From Roseovarius sp. TE539 (GTDB lineage Bacteria; Pseudomonadota; Alphaproteobacteria; Rhodobacterales; Rhodobacteraceae), in assembly GCF_003298505.1 (NCBI RefSeq), contig NZ_QNGB01000026.1, positions 1 to 49,069 on the forward strand: a DNA stretch of 49,069 nucleotides, in the 5' to 3' direction. The translations under genes were made by a program, and so were the position numbers. Below the pieces are notes generated by a model. That model saw only the letters and a list, made by a program, of their open reading frames with translations, had not been told where the DNA came from and did not search any database. The stretch's first letter is position 1. Every line of letters starts with the position of its first letter. Shown here one piece after another: positions 16,145 through 24,471 of this stretch.

Positions 16145-16781
16145 AAAGTTGCTTTGCCTCTTCCAGCGTATCGAACATATAGAGCTGTCCGCCCATCAGA
16201 ACGGCCGCCTCGGTGGCGAATTTCTCCAGTGTCTGCGGCTGATGCGACACGATCACGACGGTCGTGGTACTGAGCCTTTCCCTGAGGATCTCCCCGGCCT
16301 TTCTGTTGAACTCAACATCCGTCGAACTGGGCATGCCTTCGTCGATGAGGTATATATCAAAATCCAGCGCCAGCATAAGCGCAAATGTGAACCTCGCCTT
16401 CATTCCCGTTGAGTACGTGCCCAGGGGCTGATCGAAATATTCGCCGAGGTTGCACAGCCAGCGGCAGAACGCCTCGATGTAGTCAGGGTCAAGCCCGTAG
16501 AGACGGGCGATGTAACGGCTGTTTTCCATCGCCGAGATACGGCTGACAACCCCGCCCATGAACCCCAGCGGAAAGCTGATCCTGCAGCCGCGACGGATCT
16601 CTCCCTCGTCGGGTTTTTCAAGCCCGGCCATCATGTTGATCAACGTCGTCTTGCCGGTGCCGTTGGGGGCCAGAATGCCCATGCTGCGCCCAAGCTCCAC
16701 CCGGAAGGAAACCCGGTCGAGGATCACCTTGCGCTGCGTGCCCGTCCAGAAGGACTTGCTGACATTGTCGAATTCTAGCAT
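16122..16781 (-). CDS. Capsule polysaccharide export ATP-binding protein, KpsT/CtrD-like
   Basis: This 219-residue ABC ATPase has Walker A APNGTGKT (residues 38-45), a YSTGMKARFTFALML signature helix and Walker B FDIYLIDEGMP. The D-E-G ending and the short length are characteristic of the KpsT/CtrD/Wzt subclass that exports lipid-linked capsule. The start at 16781 (MLEFDNVSKSF) is preferred. An upstream ATG at 16841 would add 20 residues of unrelated, charged sequence. It would pair with a KpsM-type membrane subunit, but none is encoded next to it. Confidence 0.9.
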   Translation of the reverse strand: MLEFDNVSKSFWTGTQRKVILDRVSFRVELGRSMGILAPNGTGKTTLINMMAGLEKPDEGEIRRGCRISFPLGFMGGVVSRISAMENSRYIARLYGLDPDYIEAFCRWLCNLGEYFDQPLGTYSTGMKARFTFALMLALDFDIYLIDEGMPSSTDVEFNRKAGEILRERLSTTTVVIVSHQPQTLEKFATEAAVLMGGQLYMFDTLEEAKQLYDYETQG

Positions 16782-16858
16782 CGAGTGCTTCCGGTACTGC
16801 TCCGGCCAACCCTCTTTATCGGGGCTTGATTGAGACGGCATTAACCGCGACCGACCCC

Positions 16859-16888
16859 ATTATGGCCGATCACATGGTCATAATACAA
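16859..16888 (-). promoter_or_regulatory. Candidate promoter region of the kpsT-kpsE-kdsA operon
   Basis: Read on the minus strand, TTGTAT (16883-16888) and CATAAT (16859-16864) are 18 bases apart and lie about 80 bases before the kpsT start. ATTATG/CATAAT words recur three times here (16859-16864, 16879-16884 and 16903-16908). They give imperfect inverted repeats that include CATGG-T-CATAAT facing ATTATGCCATG, which could be a regulator site. Confidence 0.35.
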
Positions 16889-16975
16889 GAATTCGGGGCA
16901 GAATTATGCCATGAAAAGGACAAAGCGACGCAAATCAACGGCCAGTCCCGGGTGTGCGGCGTGGCGCATCCGGGT

Positions 16976-18004
16976 TCAGGCCATCGTCTGCCATGCCAGA
17001 CCGGCCAGAACCGCACCGATAACCGCGAAGCCCAGATAGGCCGCGAAGACACGCGGCTTGACAAGCGCCCAGACCGCGATTGCCGCGGGGATGCAACTCA
17101 CGCCGCCGGCGATGACGAAACTCATCGCAGCCCCGTCGCTCATCCCCTGGGCCAGAAGCGCATCCACAAGCGGCACCGCGGCATAGCCGTTGAGATATGC
17201 CGGGGCGCCCACGAAGGCCCCGAGAATGATGGGCATGATCCCGTTGCCCCCCAGCACGCCGGCAACCGCATCGGCGGGAATGTATTCCAGCATCAGGGCC
17301 TCGATCACATAGGCCAGCGCCAGCCACTTGAGCAGGAAGGCCCCGTTTTCCAGCGCGCTGGCACGGAACGCGTCCCGCCGTGGCGCCTCTTGCCAGAACC
17401 GCCATTGCGGGCGGCCCTCGAAGGGTTTCTTCACCCCGCAGCAGCCGCCGACCTGCGGCTTCTCGCGCAGCGGATCGGCAAAGACCACGCTGCGCGCTGC
17501 CAGCATCGTGGCGAACCCGCCGAAAAGGCCGATCCCGACGGCGGCAAATGTCTTGGCGATGGCGAAATCCCAGCCCAGCGTGCCGGAGGTGATCAGGAAC
17601 ATCGCCGGGTCCATCAGGGGCGAGGCCAGCCAGAAGGCCATCACTGCGCCGAGCGGGGCACCAAGCGCCAGCATCGCCGCGATGAAAGGTATGACCTCGC
17701 AGGAGCAGAACGGAGACAGCCCGCCGAGGAGCGCCGCAAGCAGGATCATACGTGCCTGCCGCCCTTCGAAGGCCTTGGCCAGAAGCGTCTCGGCGCCGGT
17801 GGCCTTCATGTAGGCCACCGCCAGAACCGCGAAAAGGATGAAGGGCGCGGTGTTTGCCAGTGCGCCCGTGGTGAAGAGGACGGTGGGCACGAACTGCGCG
17901 CGGTCCAGCAGGGCCACGGCCACAAGGATCAGAACCAGTGCCAGCCAGGCCTTGTCGATCCTGTTCCAGAGAGCCCGCGGCGCGGGAAGCGAGATGTCAG
18001 CCAT
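16976..18004 (-). CDS. DUF318/COG0701 permease (ArsP/SO_0444-like metal or metalloid efflux)
   Basis: This 342-residue protein has about eight to ten transmembrane helices. It carries the family core GGLSPFCSCEVIPFIAAML (about residues 95-113), whose paired cysteines are typical of the predicted-permease DUF318 family, and a cytoplasmic loop with a further Cys-Cys (GGCCGVKKP). Members include ArsP (trivalent organoarsenical efflux) and SO_0444-type Cu/Zn exporters. The ATG at 18004 is preferred; the longer frame to 18085 would read back through the regulator gene. It overlaps the end of the ArsR-family gene by eight bases, so both form one operon. The substrate is not determinable here. Confidence 0.8.
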   Translation of the reverse strand: MADISLPAPRALWNRIDKAWLALVLILVAVALLDRAQFVPTVLFTTGALANTAPFILFAVLAVAYMKATGAETLLAKAFEGRQARMILLAALLGGLSPFCSCEVIPFIAAMLALGAPLGAVMAFWLASPLMDPAMFLITSGTLGWDFAIAKTFAAVGIGLFGGFATMLAARSVVFADPLREKPQVGGCCGVKKPFEGRPQWRFWQEAPRRDAFRASALENGAFLLKWLALAYVIEALMLEYIPADAVAGVLGGNGIMPIILGAFVGAPAYLNGYAAVPLVDALLAQGMSDGAAMSFVIAGGVSCIPAAIAVWALVKPRVFAAYLGFAVIGAVLAGLAWQTMA

Positions 18005-18344
18005 GATCGTGGTCCTTTCCCGGGACATCGGTATCGGCGCAGCATTCACGCAAAAGGAATTCCGACAGGTGCCGCAGTTCGTCATAGGCCACGGCCGCGC
18101 AGATCACGCTGCGCCCGCGTCGTTCCTGCGTGACGAGCCCGGCCTGCGCGAGGATCTTCACGTGATGGGTCAGGGTCGAACCGGTCACGCCTGCGCGTGC
18201 GCCCAGGTCACCGATGCTCAGGCCCCCAGGACCGGCCCGCACGAGGCTGCGCAGGACTGCCAGACGCTGCTCGCTGCCAAGCGCGGCGAAGGTGGAGGCC
18301 GCGAAGGCGATATCAGGGTCGTTCTGCGGTTCTGTCATTTTCAT
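17997..18344 (-). CDS. ArsR-family winged-helix repressor
   Basis: This 115-residue regulator starts MKMTEPQNDP and has the ArsR/SmtB core: ALGSEQRLAVLRSLV, then the recognition helix GARAGVTGSTLTHHVKILAQAGLV (about residues 48-71) and the wing RRGRSVICAAV. The helix-5 ELCVCDL metal site of classical ArsR is absent. Instead there is an adjacent Cys101-Cys102 pair and a His-rich tail (DHDHG), reminiscent of ArsR variants that bind As(III) through C-terminal vicinal cysteines. An internal ATG at 18338 is an alternative start; neither has a clear ribosome-binding site. The start codon lies inside a large dyad, suggesting autoregulation and control of the permease behind it. Confidence 0.87.
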   Translation of the reverse strand: MKMTEPQNDPDIAFAASTFAALGSEQRLAVLRSLVRAGPGGLSIGDLGARAGVTGSTLTHHVKILAQAGLVTQERRGRSVICAAVAYDELRHLSEFLLRECCADTDVPGKDHDHG

Positions 18345-18364
18345 GATTCTAGAAATATGAAAAT
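18337..18364. promoter_or_regulatory. 28-bp dyad operator over the arsR start codon
   Basis: ATTTTCAT (18337-18344) and ATGAAAAT (18357-18364) are perfect inverted arms. Centred exactly between them is the palindrome TTCTAGAA (18347-18354). Only two base pairs of the 28-bp dyad fail to match. It is AT-rich inside GC-rich DNA and covers the ATG of the regulator, as expected for a self-repressing ArsR-family operator. Confidence 0.75.
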
Positions 18365-18531
18365 TTAGTCGGGCGTGCAAGTGGCGATTTGATGCGCGTG
18401 CCATTTCCGTGCCTGCCAAAGGCCGGCCTGTTGCAGTTTGATGGAAAAGCGGCTCTGTCTAATTTAACCTGAAAATTCAGTGGATAATCTTCGAAACGAG
18501 TGCTTAAAAATACTACATTGGTCATTGCAGC

Positions 18532-19119
18532 ATGTCCGACCTCGTCAATCAGATCCGTTCCTGCCGGCTCTGCGCCGCGCGTTTCGCCGTCACCGAAACG
18601 GCGCATGAACCCCGCCCGGTGGTGTGGTTGCACCCGTCTGCGCGGGTGCTTGTGGCAGGGCAGGCGCCGGGCTTGCGCGTGCACGCCTCGGGACGGCCAT
18701 TCGACGATCCGTCGGGCCGTCGTCTGCGTGCATGGATGGGGCTGAGTGAGCGTGAATTCTATGATAAATCCCGGGTTGCGATCGTACCCATGGCATTCTG
18801 CTTTCCCGGTTACGATACCCGTGGCGCCGATCTTCCGCCGCCGCGCGTCTGTGGCGAAACATGGCATGACTCTGTGATGGACATCCTTGAAAACATTGAA
18901 CTTACGCTGGTTGTCGGGGCGCATGCACATCGCTATCACCTGGGCACGCGGCAATCCGTGACCGAAACCGTGCGCACCTGGCGGGCGCATGCGCCGAAGG
19001 TTTTTCCCTTGCCGCACCCGTCTTGGCGCAACACCGGGTGGCTGAAGAAAAACCCCTGGTTCGAAAGGGATCTTCTTCCGGAAATGCGCGATAGAGTTCA
19101 AGAGGTTATGAATGGATGA
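18532..19119 (+). CDS. Uracil-DNA glycosylase family protein
   Basis: This 195-residue protein has an N-terminal Cys pair (RSCRLCAARF), then VLVAGQAPGLRVHASGRPFDD with the G-Q-A-P-G motif I of family 4/5-like uracil-DNA glycosylases (about residues 41-45). A later PHPSWRNTGWLKKNPWFE block matches the H-P-S motif II region. The compact family often annotated uracil-DNA glycosylase family protein fits better than a true Ung. Only two of the four FeS cysteines of family 4 are evident, so cluster binding and glycosylase activity are uncertain. The ATG at 18532 has only a weak upstream ribosome-binding site. It overlaps the next gene by eight bases. Confidence 0.8.
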   Translation: MSDLVNQIRSCRLCAARFAVTETAHEPRPVVWLHPSARVLVAGQAPGLRVHASGRPFDDPSGRRLRAWMGLSEREFYDKSRVAIVPMAFCFPGYDTRGADLPPPRVCGETWHDSVMDILENIELTLVVGAHAHRYHLGTRQSVTETVRTWRAHAPKVFPLPHPSWRNTGWLKKNPWFERDLLPEMRDRVQEVMNG

Positions 19120-19903
19120 CACCACCCCGCTCGATGCCGCCCATGAACGGATGCAGGCCGCCCCGGAGGATGCGACGGCCCGCCTGCGGTTCTACGAACA
19201 CCTGAGTGGCACGATGCTTCACCTGCTTCTGGAGGCCGAGTCGGAGACGGAAAATGTGACGCCGCGGACTTTTGAAATTGATGGTGAAAAATATGTCCTG
19301 GCCTTCGACTCCGAGGCAAGGCTGGTTCAGTTCACACAAGCGCCCGCGCCGCATGCCTCATTGACGGGCCGGGCGCTCGCCGAGGTTCTGGGGGGTCGGG
19401 GGCTGGGCCTGGCGCTCAATCCCGATGTTGCTCCGTCCGCGATTCTGTTGCCCTCCGGTGCTGTGGCCTGGCTCGCGCAGATGCTTCGGGACGAACCCGA
19501 CAGGCTTCGGGCACGTCCCGAGGAAATGTTCGCGCCCAACGGGTTGCCGGAAGAACTTCTGGTGTCGCTGGATACCCGGCTGGCAAAGATGGAGGGGCTT
19601 GCAGAGCGCGCCTATCTTGCCGGGGTCCGGTATGAGGACGGAGGGCGGGGCCACCTGCTGGGAATCCTGGGCGCCCCTGCCGATGCGCAGCCCGCCCTGG
19701 CGCGCGCGGTGTCCGAGGCGCTGTCGTTTTCGGGGGTGGAGGCCGCGGCGCTTGATGTCGGGTTCTTTCAGGCGCACGAGCCTATCACCGCCACGCTCGC
19801 GCGTCATGGCCTGCGGTTCGATATTCCGTCGCCGTCCGACGGGGCTGCGGCAGGTCCGTCGGCGCCGGGCATGGACCCGGAAAAACCACCCCTGATCCGA
19901 TGA
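19112..19903 (+). CDS. SseB-like N-terminal domain protein, function unknown
   Basis: This is a 263-residue soluble protein. The first part, LDAAHERMQAAPEDATARLRFYEHL, is followed by strands including YVLAFDSEARLVQF and SAILLPSGAVAWLAQML, which resemble the SseB N-terminal domain (PF07179). The second half (RAYLAGVRYEDGGRGHLLGI, then ALARAVSEALSF) resembles the SseB C-terminal region. No signal peptide or membrane segment is seen. It is translationally coupled to the glycosylase-family gene and converges on ghrA with only 19 bases between the stops. The biochemical role of SseB-like proteins is not established. Confidence 0.6.
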   Translation: MDDTTPLDAAHERMQAAPEDATARLRFYEHLSGTMLHLLLEAESETENVTPRTFEIDGEKYVLAFDSEARLVQFTQAPAPHASLTGRALAEVLGGRGLGLALNPDVAPSAILLPSGAVAWLAQMLRDEPDRLRARPEEMFAPNGLPEELLVSLDTRLAKMEGLAERAYLAGVRYEDGGRGHLLGILGAPADAQPALARAVSEALSFSGVEAAALDVGFFQAHEPITATLARHGLRFDIPSPSDGAAAGPSAPGMDPEKPPLIR

Positions 19904-19922
19904 TTGGAAACCGGCCGGTGGG

Positions 19923-20855
19923 TCAGTAGCCCAGGCCCCGGTCCACGAGGTGCAAAAACGGTTCGCCGGCTTCGCCGCGCCGGATATTTTCGGCGATGAC
20001 CCGCGCGGACGAGGAGGGCCGTGTTTCCGACGCGATGTGCGGCGTGACAGTGATACGGTCATGCGCCCAGAACGGATGCTCGGGCGGCAGCGGTTCCTGT
20101 CGGAAGACGTCAAGGGTCGCGTGGCCGATCTGGCCCGCATCCAGCGCCGCCAGCAAGGCGTCATCGTCCACAAGCGGGCCGCGCCCGGGATTCAGCACGA
20201 CCGCGCCGCGCGGCAGGACGGCCAGCCGCGCGGCGTCCATCAGGTTTTCCGTTTCCGGCGTGAGCGGAAGAAGAAGAACGCATATTTCCGCCTCGTTGAG
20301 CGCGGCCGCAAGGGTTTCCGGCCCGCTGAGGCAACGGATGCCATCGACGCCATGTGCAGACCGGCTCCAGCCGGTGACATTGAACCCGATCCTTGCAAGG
20401 GACCGGGCACAGGCGCGTCCGAGCTCCCCGAGACCAAGCACTGTCACCGGCCTTTCGGAGGCCAGTGGCGGGATGTCTCGCACCCACTCTCCGGCCAGCC
20501 CCAGAATATGGGTATCCATGCCCAGGTGATGGCGCAGCACATGGCCCGTCACCCACTCGACCATGCCCTGGGTCAGCCCCTCGTCGACCATGCGTGCCAG
20601 CGGGATGTCCAGGGTTGGATTGTCGACGATGTTCTCCACCCCTGCCCAGAGATTGAGCACCGCCCTGGCACGGGTGAACGGCCGGAAATCCCGCAGCTCG
20701 CTGTTTGGCGCGTAGATGATGTAATCCACCTTCGCGGGCGGAATGTCCTGCGCCAGGTTCACCTCCAGGCCCGCCTCGGAAAATGCGTTTCTCAGCGGAG
20801 TTTCATAGCTTTCCCAGCGATCATGCCGGGCCGCGAAAAGGACGTTCAAAGGCAT
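19923..20855 (-). CDS. Glyoxylate/hydroxypyruvate reductase, GhrA-like
   Basis: This 310-residue D-2-hydroxyacid dehydrogenase has the NAD(P) loop TVLGLGELGRACA (about residues 141-153). The catalytic Arg is in NPGRGPLVD, the Glu in FRQEPLPPEHPF and the His in TPHIASETRP, in the order expected for the family. The first part, NVLFAARHDRWESYETPLRNA, with IIYAPNSELRDF and NLWAGVENI, matches the GhrA/YcdW branch. It reduces glyoxylate or hydroxypyruvate. It starts three bases after the rodA stop, so it is probably the last gene of the elongasome operon although metabolically unrelated. Substrate preference is inferred from family resemblance. Confidence 0.88.
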   Translation of the reverse strand: MPLNVLFAARHDRWESYETPLRNAFSEAGLEVNLAQDIPPAKVDYIIYAPNSELRDFRPFTRARAVLNLWAGVENIVDNPTLDIPLARMVDEGLTQGMVEWVTGHVLRHHLGMDTHILGLAGEWVRDIPPLASERPVTVLGLGELGRACARSLARIGFNVTGWSRSAHGVDGIRCLSGPETLAAALNEAEICVLLLPLTPETENLMDAARLAVLPRGAVVLNPGRGPLVDDDALLAALDAGQIGHATLDVFRQEPLPPEHPFWAHDRITVTPHIASETRPSSSARVIAENIRRGEAGEPFLHLVDRGLGY

Positions 20856-20858
20856 CTG

Positions 20859-21998
20859 TCACCTCGGTCTGTGGACATGGGCGCTCTGGACCAGGCCAAA
20901 GCCGAGAAGCAGAACCAGCATCGCGGATCCGCCATAGCTGACGAGGGGGAGTGGCACGCCCACCACCGGCGCGAGCCCCATCACCATGGACATGTTCACG
21001 GCGAAGAACAAAAAGAAGGTCGTCGCAACACCAAGCGACAGAAGCGCGGCGAACCGGTCGCGATTGTTCAATGCCGAGACTATGCAGAAAACGATGATGA
21101 GCGTGTAGAGCCCGAGCAGCGAAATGCCCCCGATGAACCCGAACTCCTCGGCCAGGGTCGTGAAGATGAAATCGGTATGCTTCTCGGGAAGGAAGTTGAG
21201 ACGCGATTGCGTCCCCTGCATGAAGCCCCGCCCGGTCCATCCCCCCGAGCCGAGCGCGATCTTTGACTGGGTGATGTGATACCCCGCGCCAAGTGGATCG
21301 GTGGAGGGATCGAGAAACGTATCGATACGCCGGTATTGGTAATCCGCCAGCAATTGCCACTCGGTGCCGCGGCTCTGGAATACGGCGGTGACAAGGCCGA
21401 TGCCCGCCGCAGCCACGGCCGCGAAATAGGCCCAGTGAACCCCGGCCAGAAGCATCATCAATCCCCCGGTGGCAATCAGCAGCAGGGAGGTTCCGAGATC
21501 GGGCTGCCGCAACACCAGCAGCACCGGGATCATCGTGATCAGGACCGGCAGGAAAACCCACAGGGGGCGCGATGTACGCTCCAGCGGGAGCCAGTCGTAA
21601 TAAGCCGCGAGAACCATGACCAGCGAAAGCTTCATGAGTTCCGAAGGTTGCAGCCTTATGAAACCGAGGTCGATCCAGCGTTGTGCCCCCATTCCGACGC
21701 TGCCGAAGAATTCGACCATTATAAGAAGCAACAGGGAAACCGCATAGGCAAGCCCCGCGATGTTGCGCCAGAAATAGATCGGGATCATGGCGACGAAAAA
21801 CATCATCGCATATCCCAAGCCAAAACGTTTCATCTGTGCCTCGGCCCACGGTTGCATGGAGCCGCCCGACACCGAATAAAGCATGAGGAATCCCACGCAG
21901 GCCACGGCAAGCACGAGAATCGCGAGCGGCCAATTGAGGTACAGCACCTTGCGCAGACCCGATGGCGTGGTCTTGACCGTATACTCGAGATAACTCAT
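20859..21998 (-). CDS. rodA: Rod shape-determining protein RodA (SEDS peptidoglycan glycosyltransferase)
   Basis: This 379-residue SEDS protein has about ten transmembrane helices. Signature segments include RWIDLGFIRLQPSELMKLSLV (the conserved Q-P-S-E loop), QPDLGTSLLL with the conserved Asp, and LAEEFGFIGG plus GLAPVVGVPLPLVSYGGSAML near the C-terminus. RodA polymerises glycan strands from lipid II in the elongasome with its partner PBP2, encoded immediately upstream with a four-base overlap. The length and motif order are those of RodA rather than FtsW. Confidence 0.95.
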   Translation of the reverse strand: MSYLEYTVKTTPSGLRKVLYLNWPLAILVLAVACVGFLMLYSVSGGSMQPWAEAQMKRFGLGYAMMFFVAMIPIYFWRNIAGLAYAVSLLLLIMVEFFGSVGMGAQRWIDLGFIRLQPSELMKLSLVMVLAAYYDWLPLERTSRPLWVFLPVLITMIPVLLVLRQPDLGTSLLLIATGGLMMLLAGVHWAYFAAVAAAGIGLVTAVFQSRGTEWQLLADYQYRRIDTFLDPSTDPLGAGYHITQSKIALGSGGWTGRGFMQGTQSRLNFLPEKHTDFIFTTLAEEFGFIGGISLLGLYTLIIVFCIVSALNNRDRFAALLSLGVATTFFLFFAVNMSMVMGLAPVVGVPLPLVSYGGSAMLVLLLGFGLVQSAHVHRPR

Positions 21999-23935
21999 GC
22001 CCGATCGCTTCCATCACGGCTGTCACCCGGCCGTTCGCGGCGCAGGCGTTCCTGCTGCGCGCGGATGCGGTTGCGATCCTTGGCCGGATAGGCCGCAAGC
22101 GGCGGATCGCCGCCATGCAGGGCCTGAAGCGTGATGTCCCGCGCGATCGGGGCTGCCACGGTCGATCCGCCACCGCCATGCTCGACAACAACCGCAACGG
22201 CAATGCGCGGTTTTTCAAAGGGCGCGAAATCCACGTAGAGCGCATGATCGCGATGTTTCCAGGGCAGGTCCTCGTTTCGGCGCACGCCGCTCTCGCGTTC
22301 CGCCGAGGTGATGCTTCGCACCTGGCTGGTGCCGGTCTTGCCCGCCATGCGGTAGGCGTCGTCGATGATCCGGCTGGAATAGGCCGTGCCGCGGCGGCTG
22401 TTGGATACCGCGAACATCGCCTTGCGCACTTCGCGCAAGTGGTTTTCGTTCACCCCGATCGGCGGGGCGGTGTCGAACGATTGCTCAACCCCGTTGACCG
22501 ATTTCAACATACGGGGCGTGATTTGCCGGCCGGTGGCGAGACGCGCCGACATGACCGCCAATTGAATGGGAGATGCCAGCACGAATCCCTGGCCGATGGC
22601 TGAATTGGCGCTGTCGCCTATGACCCATTCGCGTCCTTTCACGCGGCGTTTCCAGGCCTTGTCGGGAATCAGGCCGCCGGCCACGCTTGTCAGGGGCAGA
22701 TCATACTCCACCCCGAGCCCCAGCCGGCGCGCCATTGCGCTGATCTTCTCGATTCCGGTGCGCATGGCCATTTCATAATAATACACGTCACAGCTTTCGC
22801 GCAGGGACTTGTGCAGATCCATGTTGCCGTGGCCGACACGTTTCCAGCAGTGGAACCGTCGGTTGCTAACCTCCAGATGACCGGGGCAATAGACAGTGTC
22901 CTCGGGCGTGACCTGGCCGTCTTCCAGCGCTGCGAGTGCAGTCACCATCTTGAATGTCGAACCGGGTGGATAGATGCCCTGCACCGCCTTGTTGGGAAGC
23001 GGACGGTACTTGTTTTCCAGAAGGGCGTTGTAGTCCGAGACGGAAATACCGCGCACGAAAAGATTGGGATCGAAACTGGGGGCCGATGCGCTGGCCAGCA
23101 CATCGCCGTTTTCGCAGTCGATCACCACCGCCGCCGCGCTCTCGCCCTCAAGCCGCGCATGAAGGTAGGATTGCAGTGCGCTGTCGGTGGTGATCTGAAG
23201 GTCGGTGCCCGGCTCGCCTTCCTGCCTGTCGATCTCGCGCATGACGCGGCCGCTGGCATTGACCTCCACGCGTCTGCTGCCGGCGGATCCGCGCAGCCGA
23301 TCCTCCAGCCGGGCTTCGATTCCGACCTTGCCGATCTGGAAGCGCGGTATGCGAAGAAGCTGGTCAGGCTCGTCGATCCGCTTGAGGTCATAGTCGCTCA
23401 CCGGGCCAACGTAGCCCACCAGATGCGCAAAGTCCGCACCCATCGGGTAGCGCCGCGTCAGACCGACTTCGGTGGTCACACCGGGCAGCGCGGGCGCATT
23501 GACCGCAACCCGGCTGATGTCTGTCCAACTGACCCGATCGGCGAGCGTTACCGGGTGAATGCCGGAACGATCCATTTCTTCCAGCGCGCGCGCCATTTCG
23601 CGCTTGTCGAGACCGATCAGCGCGTCGAGGCGGCGCATTACCTCCTCGGCATCGCCCGCGTCCTCACGCACCATGGTGATCCGGTAACTGGGCACGTTTT
23701 CGGCGATGACGATTCCGTTGCGGTCATAGATCTGCCCCCGCGGAGGCGGGATGAGGCGGATGTTGATGCGGTTTTCGTCCGCCAGAAGGCGGAACTCGTC
23801 GGCCTGTTCGACCTGAAGAAAGCGCATCCTCAGCGCCAGCGCGCCCACGAACGCCGCCTGCGTGCCGGCCAGGAACAGGGCCCGGCGGGTAATTCGACGC
23901 TGGCTCAGCGCGGTATCGCGGCCCTGACGCCTCAT
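21995..23935 (-). CDS. mrdA: Penicillin-binding protein 2 (peptidoglycan D,D-transpeptidase)
   Basis: This 646-residue class B PBP has one N-terminal membrane helix (about 17-37), a dimerisation domain with RGQIYDRNG (about 66-74) and a transpeptidase domain. In the transpeptidase domain are the nucleophile Ser326 in STFK (326-329), the second motif S-C-D (381-383, equivalent to E. coli PBP2 S-A-D) and KTG at 533-535. It cross-links glycan made by RodA during cell elongation at the inner-membrane periplasmic face. Four-base overlaps with mreD upstream and rodA downstream show tight operon structure. Confidence 0.95.
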   Translation of the reverse strand: MRRQGRDTALSQRRITRRALFLAGTQAAFVGALALRMRFLQVEQADEFRLLADENRINIRLIPPPRGQIYDRNGIVIAENVPSYRITMVREDAGDAEEVMRRLDALIGLDKREMARALEEMDRSGIHPVTLADRVSWTDISRVAVNAPALPGVTTEVGLTRRYPMGADFAHLVGYVGPVSDYDLKRIDEPDQLLRIPRFQIGKVGIEARLEDRLRGSAGSRRVEVNASGRVMREIDRQEGEPGTDLQITTDSALQSYLHARLEGESAAAVVIDCENGDVLASASAPSFDPNLFVRGISVSDYNALLENKYRPLPNKAVQGIYPPGSTFKMVTALAALEDGQVTPEDTVYCPGHLEVSNRRFHCWKRVGHGNMDLHKSLRESCDVYYYEMAMRTGIEKISAMARRLGLGVEYDLPLTSVAGGLIPDKAWKRRVKGREWVIGDSANSAIGQGFVLASPIQLAVMSARLATGRQITPRMLKSVNGVEQSFDTAPPIGVNENHLREVRKAMFAVSNSRRGTAYSSRIIDDAYRMAGKTGTSQVRSITSAERESGVRRNEDLPWKHRDHALYVDFAPFEKPRIAVAVVVEHGGGGSTVAAPIARDITLQALHGGDPPLAAYPAKDRNRIRAQQERLRRERPGDSRDGSDRA

Positions 23936-24471
23936 GCGCCCTGATCCAGCCCGTCGGCATCACTTGGCTTGATCTTGCGAACCCCGAAGACAGCGCCCGA
24001 AAGCATCACGACCAACGGGTAGACAGCGAGTGTCAGGAACAGCTGCATGAGGTTAAGCGTGAGCGGGGCCTGATCGACAAGCAGAAGCGAGAGAACGAGC
24101 CGGTAGGTGATCACGATGGCCACGAGCAGGGTTGCGACGGTCGCCCACTCGGCGGGGAAGGACAGGTTGCGAAGCCCCGGCGCGCGCGACTTCAGCATTT
24201 CGCTGCCGATGACGACCAGCGCCGCCCAGAGCCCCGGCGGCCGTTGAAACATGAGATCGGCAAGCAGCATAACCCCGGCGATAAGCAGGGGGGGCGCGTA
24301 TTCGGGGCGCCTTAGAACCCAGACGAAGGTTATCGCCAGGATCAGGTCCGGACCCGCCCATCCGCGCGGGATCGTGTCAAGGGGAAGAAGGCGCAGGAAC
24401 ATCAGTGTCAGGCATATGCCGACAAAGATCGCCCGCATGGTCCAGAGCCGGGTAAGGTTCCGTTCAGCCAT
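23932..24471 (-). CDS. mreD: Rod shape-determining protein MreD
   Basis: This 179-residue protein has about five transmembrane helices, beginning MAERNLTRLWTMRAIFVGIC. It has the hydrophobic profile and size of MreD and the segment ALVVIGSEMLKSR. It ends with an Asp-rich short tail (KPSDADGLDQGA). The identification relies on its position between mreC and mrdA, because MreD proteins are poorly conserved. The start at 24471, within the end of mreC (eight-base overlap), is preferred. A longer frame to 24591 would add 40 Arg-rich residues that are only the mreC sequence in another frame. Confidence 0.88.
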   Translation of the reverse strand: MAERNLTRLWTMRAIFVGICLTLMFLRLLPLDTIPRGWAGPDLILAITFVWVLRRPEYAPPLLIAGVMLLADLMFQRPPGLWAALVVIGSEMLKSRAPGLRNLSFPAEWATVATLLVAIVITYRLVLSLLLVDQAPLTLNLMQLFLTLAVYPLVVMLSGAVFGVRKIKPSDADGLDQGA

